Assembly (NCBI GenBank): GCA_902761625.1
Contig: CACWLH010000014.1
Span: forward strand, 1 to 64,000
DNA from: an uncultured Erysipelotrichaceae bacterium
Lineage (GTDB): Bacteria; Bacillota_I; Bacilli_A; Erysipelotrichales; Erysipelotrichaceae
DNA length: 64,000 nucleotides
Direction of reading: 5' to 3'
Shown: piece after piece, positions 62,028-64,000 of the stretch
Layout of the letters: each line of letters opens with the position of its first letter
Numbering within the stretch: position 1 is the first letter of the stretch
Translations under genes and position numbers: made by a program
Notes under the pieces: generated by a model
Database searches by the model: none
What the model saw: only the letters and a program-made list of their open reading frames with translations
What the model was told of the DNA's origin: nothing

Positions 62028-63374
62028 TTATTTTTTGATGACAATGTCCCTGATGATGACTGGAACTTTGACACCGATTTCTTTTGCGGCAATGAGTCTG
62101 TGACGTCCTTCACCGGCAAAGAGATAGAATTCTTTTCCGTCCTTGATGATCTTTGTAACCTCAAGCGGATTGTTATTCAGACCGTTGGAGGCATACTTTG
62201 TATAGTCTGCAGCCGGTCTGGTCTTATAGAACACCGACGGATCACGGACTTCATTTCCATGCAGATAAACGCCTTCCACATCACCTGCGTCAATCCACTG
62301 AACTGAATTGTTGTTCGAAGGCATGGTCGTATAGTCTTCCAGATTATTCCAATAGTCAACAAAATCATCAGAGTAATTTCCTTTGACATAGAATTCATCG
62401 TTTTTGATCGGATCCTTTATAATATCAACGCTGTCATTGAACTTGGCATCAGGGACCTTGTCATTGACCATGAAATCAGGCTGGGTAGCCGAAATCTTAT
62501 CAACCGGCTGGTTCGCAAGCTGTTCTTTCACCTGATCAATCGCACCCGGATGGAATGAATTGTACAATGCGCCGATGGAGACGAGGGCATTGGAAATGCC
62601 TGCGGTGATATTCAGAGCTGTCTGAATTCTGTTGAACAATGTATTGTCAATCTCAAACCAGACATCGACCACATTCAATGTGCTGGAAGCGACCGTGGAT
62701 ACAATCGCTGTGACTGCCACCACGCCGCTGATCGCAGCCGCAACCGGTGCGCTGAAACCGATGGCCGTCAATAATGGTGCCAGCACCAGCAATCCCCCGC
62801 CGGAGACCACCGCAACAATGGCAGCGATCGCACCGACGACAATCAGAACAGTCTGAATGATTTTCTTATGTTCCTCATAGAATTCAACAAGCTTGTCCCA
62901 TCCCTTTTTCAGGGTATCGCGGACTGCGATAAAGCCTTCCTTGATATTTTCGCCCAGTTCTTTCATTCCTTCCTTGAAAGAATTCCAGGCTCTTTCTCCC
63001 CAGCTCTTTTCCTCTTCCGGAACCGGCGGCTTCAGCCACGGATTTGTTTTATAAAACTCCTCCTTGTTCTGATTGACAATTTCCGCCACATGCTTGTCTG
63101 TATTGACTGTATTGATCGTAAATTCAACGGTCTTCTTCAGAGTCTCTTTCGCATGATTGATCCGCTCACGTTCTTCCGTGATTCTCTGGCCGATGTTTTC
63201 AACCGCTTCGCGCAGACTTCCCACACCGCCGTTCAGATTATATGTGGTGTTCTGAACCGTTTTGAAAGAAGAAAGAATGTCTTCAGATCTGGATATAAAA
63301 TCAGTTAAATAATCCTGAAAATCATTGATTGAGGCGGCTGCGGCCAGCCCGCCGTTATTAATCTCAATATGCAT
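62028..63374 (-). CDS. Putative polymorphic toxin: WXG/LXG-like N-terminus, ParB-like C-terminal domain
   Basis: A 448-residue protein. Residues 1-105 are helical with the look of WXG100/LXG or TIGR04197-type secretion domains and no signal peptide. Amphipathic helices follow to about 170, then hydrophobic segments (about 172-232) and, after a linker, a C-terminal domain with YLHGNEVRDPSVFYKTRPA and YLFAGEGRHRLIAAKEIGVK (418-437), matching ParB/sulfiredoxin-like domains used as toxin tips. Type VII-secretion effectors have this build. The ribosome site is CGGAGG. No immunity or secretion gene is next to it. Confidence 0.75.
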   Translation of the reverse strand: MHIEINNGGLAAAASINDFQDYLTDFISRSEDILSSFKTVQNTTYNLNGGVGSLREAVENIGQRITEERERINHAKETLKKTVEFTINTVNTDKHVAEIVNQNKEEFYKTNPWLKPPVPEEEKSWGERAWNSFKEGMKELGENIKEGFIAVRDTLKKGWDKLVEFYEEHKKIIQTVLIVVGAIAAIVAVVSGGGLLVLAPLLTAIGFSAPVAAAISGVVAVTAIVSTVASSTLNVVDVWFEIDNTLFNRIQTALNITAGISNALVSIGALYNSFHPGAIDQVKEQLANQPVDKISATQPDFMVNDKVPDAKFNDSVDIIKDPIKNDEFYVKGNYSDDFVDYWNNLEDYTTMPSNNNSVQWIDAGDVEGVYLHGNEVRDPSVFYKTRPAADYTKYASNGLNNNPLEVTKIIKDGKEFYLFAGEGRHRLIAAKEIGVKVPVIIRDIVIKK

Positions 63375-63485
63375 CGTCTGCCTCCGGTCATTGCGTATTG
63401 CTTGTGCTGTATTCTATGAATCCTTTGATTCATGCATATTTTATTTCTGATTCTGAAATCCTTTTTTTGAGCTTTCAGGCTGGTT

Positions 63486-64000
63486 TTATCTGTCTGCCGC
63501 ATTCTTGAGAGCTGCGGCTGCCATGGCATGGATGGATGTGCTTGTGATCGTTGCCCCGCTGGTCTCGTCAATCGGCGTGGAAAGAGAAGCACCGACATAG
63601 CGGTCCAGTTCCTCCTGTTCGCATGCCTCACTCCCGATCCCCGCTGTATCCGCCATCTTTGTGACCTCAATGGAAACAATCGCCTGTTTTGTTCCGTCCA
63701 CCGTGATCATCGCTTCATTGACTGCCTCGAATCCTTTTGCCGAGCATTGATAAACGATATTTTCTGAATCCGTACGGACAACTTCGCACGCCGCTTCATA
63801 TTCCGCAAGTTTTTCCATCCAAAGTCCGTTTGTATATGAGTACTGCGAGTTTTCCGCAGCTTCATTCTCTTCATTTTCCAAAGCCGGCTCGGCAATCTCG
63901 GTTTCATTCTCTGCTGCGCCGGGGTCTGTTCAGCCGCCGTGACAGGATTGGCTGTACTGAGCTTCTGCGTCAGGCCGGACAGGACCAGATAAATACCTGC
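63486..64000 (-). pseudogene. FMN-binding (RnfG/NqrC-like) protein, partial at window edge and apparently frameshifted
   Basis: The C-terminal part has an FMN-binding domain with DETSGATITSTS, matching the D-x-x-[ST]-G-A-T-x-[ST] site where FMN is attached to Thr in RnfG and NqrC, after AKGFEAVNEAMITVDGT and ADTAGIG. Its frame meets a stop at 63930-63932. A different frame upstream reads a hydrophobic segment (AGIYLVLSGL) to the window edge, and one extra base in the C4 run at 63921-63924 would join them into one sensible chain. Either a one-base deletion or a sequence error. Only a TTG start at 63881 would give a free C-terminal piece. Confidence 0.7.

Overview
The window reads as chromosome of a low-to-moderate GC, monoderm Bacillota bacterium. 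Shine-Dalgarno sites of the AGGAGG type are strong, and the gene set includes an LCP ligase, a PHP-type CpsB phosphatase, bacterial tyrosine kinases, TagGH-like and TagF-like teichoic acid functions, LTA-synthase-like sulfatases, a PBP1A, cell-wall-binding repeats and a C5a-peptidase-like subtilase. I favour a gut or oral Erysipelotrichia-like organism, but no marker gene in the window proves this.

Region 1 (1-39,460) is a very large surface-polysaccharide / teichoic-acid-like locus, almost entirely on the minus strand. It reads from a promoter near 39,455 through LCP ligase, CpsB-like phosphatase, an Ig-like membrane protein, two tandem Wzz-BY-kinase fusions, an EpsG-like polymerase, many glycosyltransferases (six GT2, three GT4, a WbbI-like galactofuranosyltransferase, a GT32-like DXD enzyme and one unclassified GT-A), hexapeptide acyltransferases, a pyruvyltransferase, a TagGH-type ABC exporter, two CDP-glycerol-type glycerophosphotransferases, two LTA-synthase-like phosphoglycerol transferases, two LicD proteins, a CDP-polyol cytidylyltransferase and an SDR enzyme. 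The logic is synthesis of a sugar backbone decorated with phospho-polyol, acetyl and pyruvyl groups, exported by TagGH and attached by LCP. No Wzx flippase and no initiating sugar-phosphate transferase were seen. A complete IS1595-family element (20,101-21,175) sits exactly behind a glycosyltransferase stop codon. The distal end is decaying: a partial IS110 transposase at the left edge, an acyltransferase with one in-frame stop, and a small ghost reading frame.

Region 2 (39,926-46,000) holds a cell-wall-binding repeat protein interrupted by one amber codon, two zinc-ribbon membrane proteins and a PBP1A.

Region 3 (46,200-53,140) is a compact cluster of three small beta-rich secreted or membrane proteins (two lipoproteins, one with an SH3-like tail), two ABC half-exporters, an APH/choline-kinase-like protein and a GT8 glycosyltransferase. 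The last five genes form a tight operon that I cannot assign to a known system, and it is the best candidate for something undescribed.

Region 4 (53,337-64,000) carries a 1774-residue surface subtilase, a small unknown protein, a MalT-like LuxR regulator, a WXG/LXG-style polymorphic toxin with a ParB-like C-terminal domain and no visible immunity gene, and, at the right edge, an FMN-binding RnfG-like protein with an apparent one-base frameshift.
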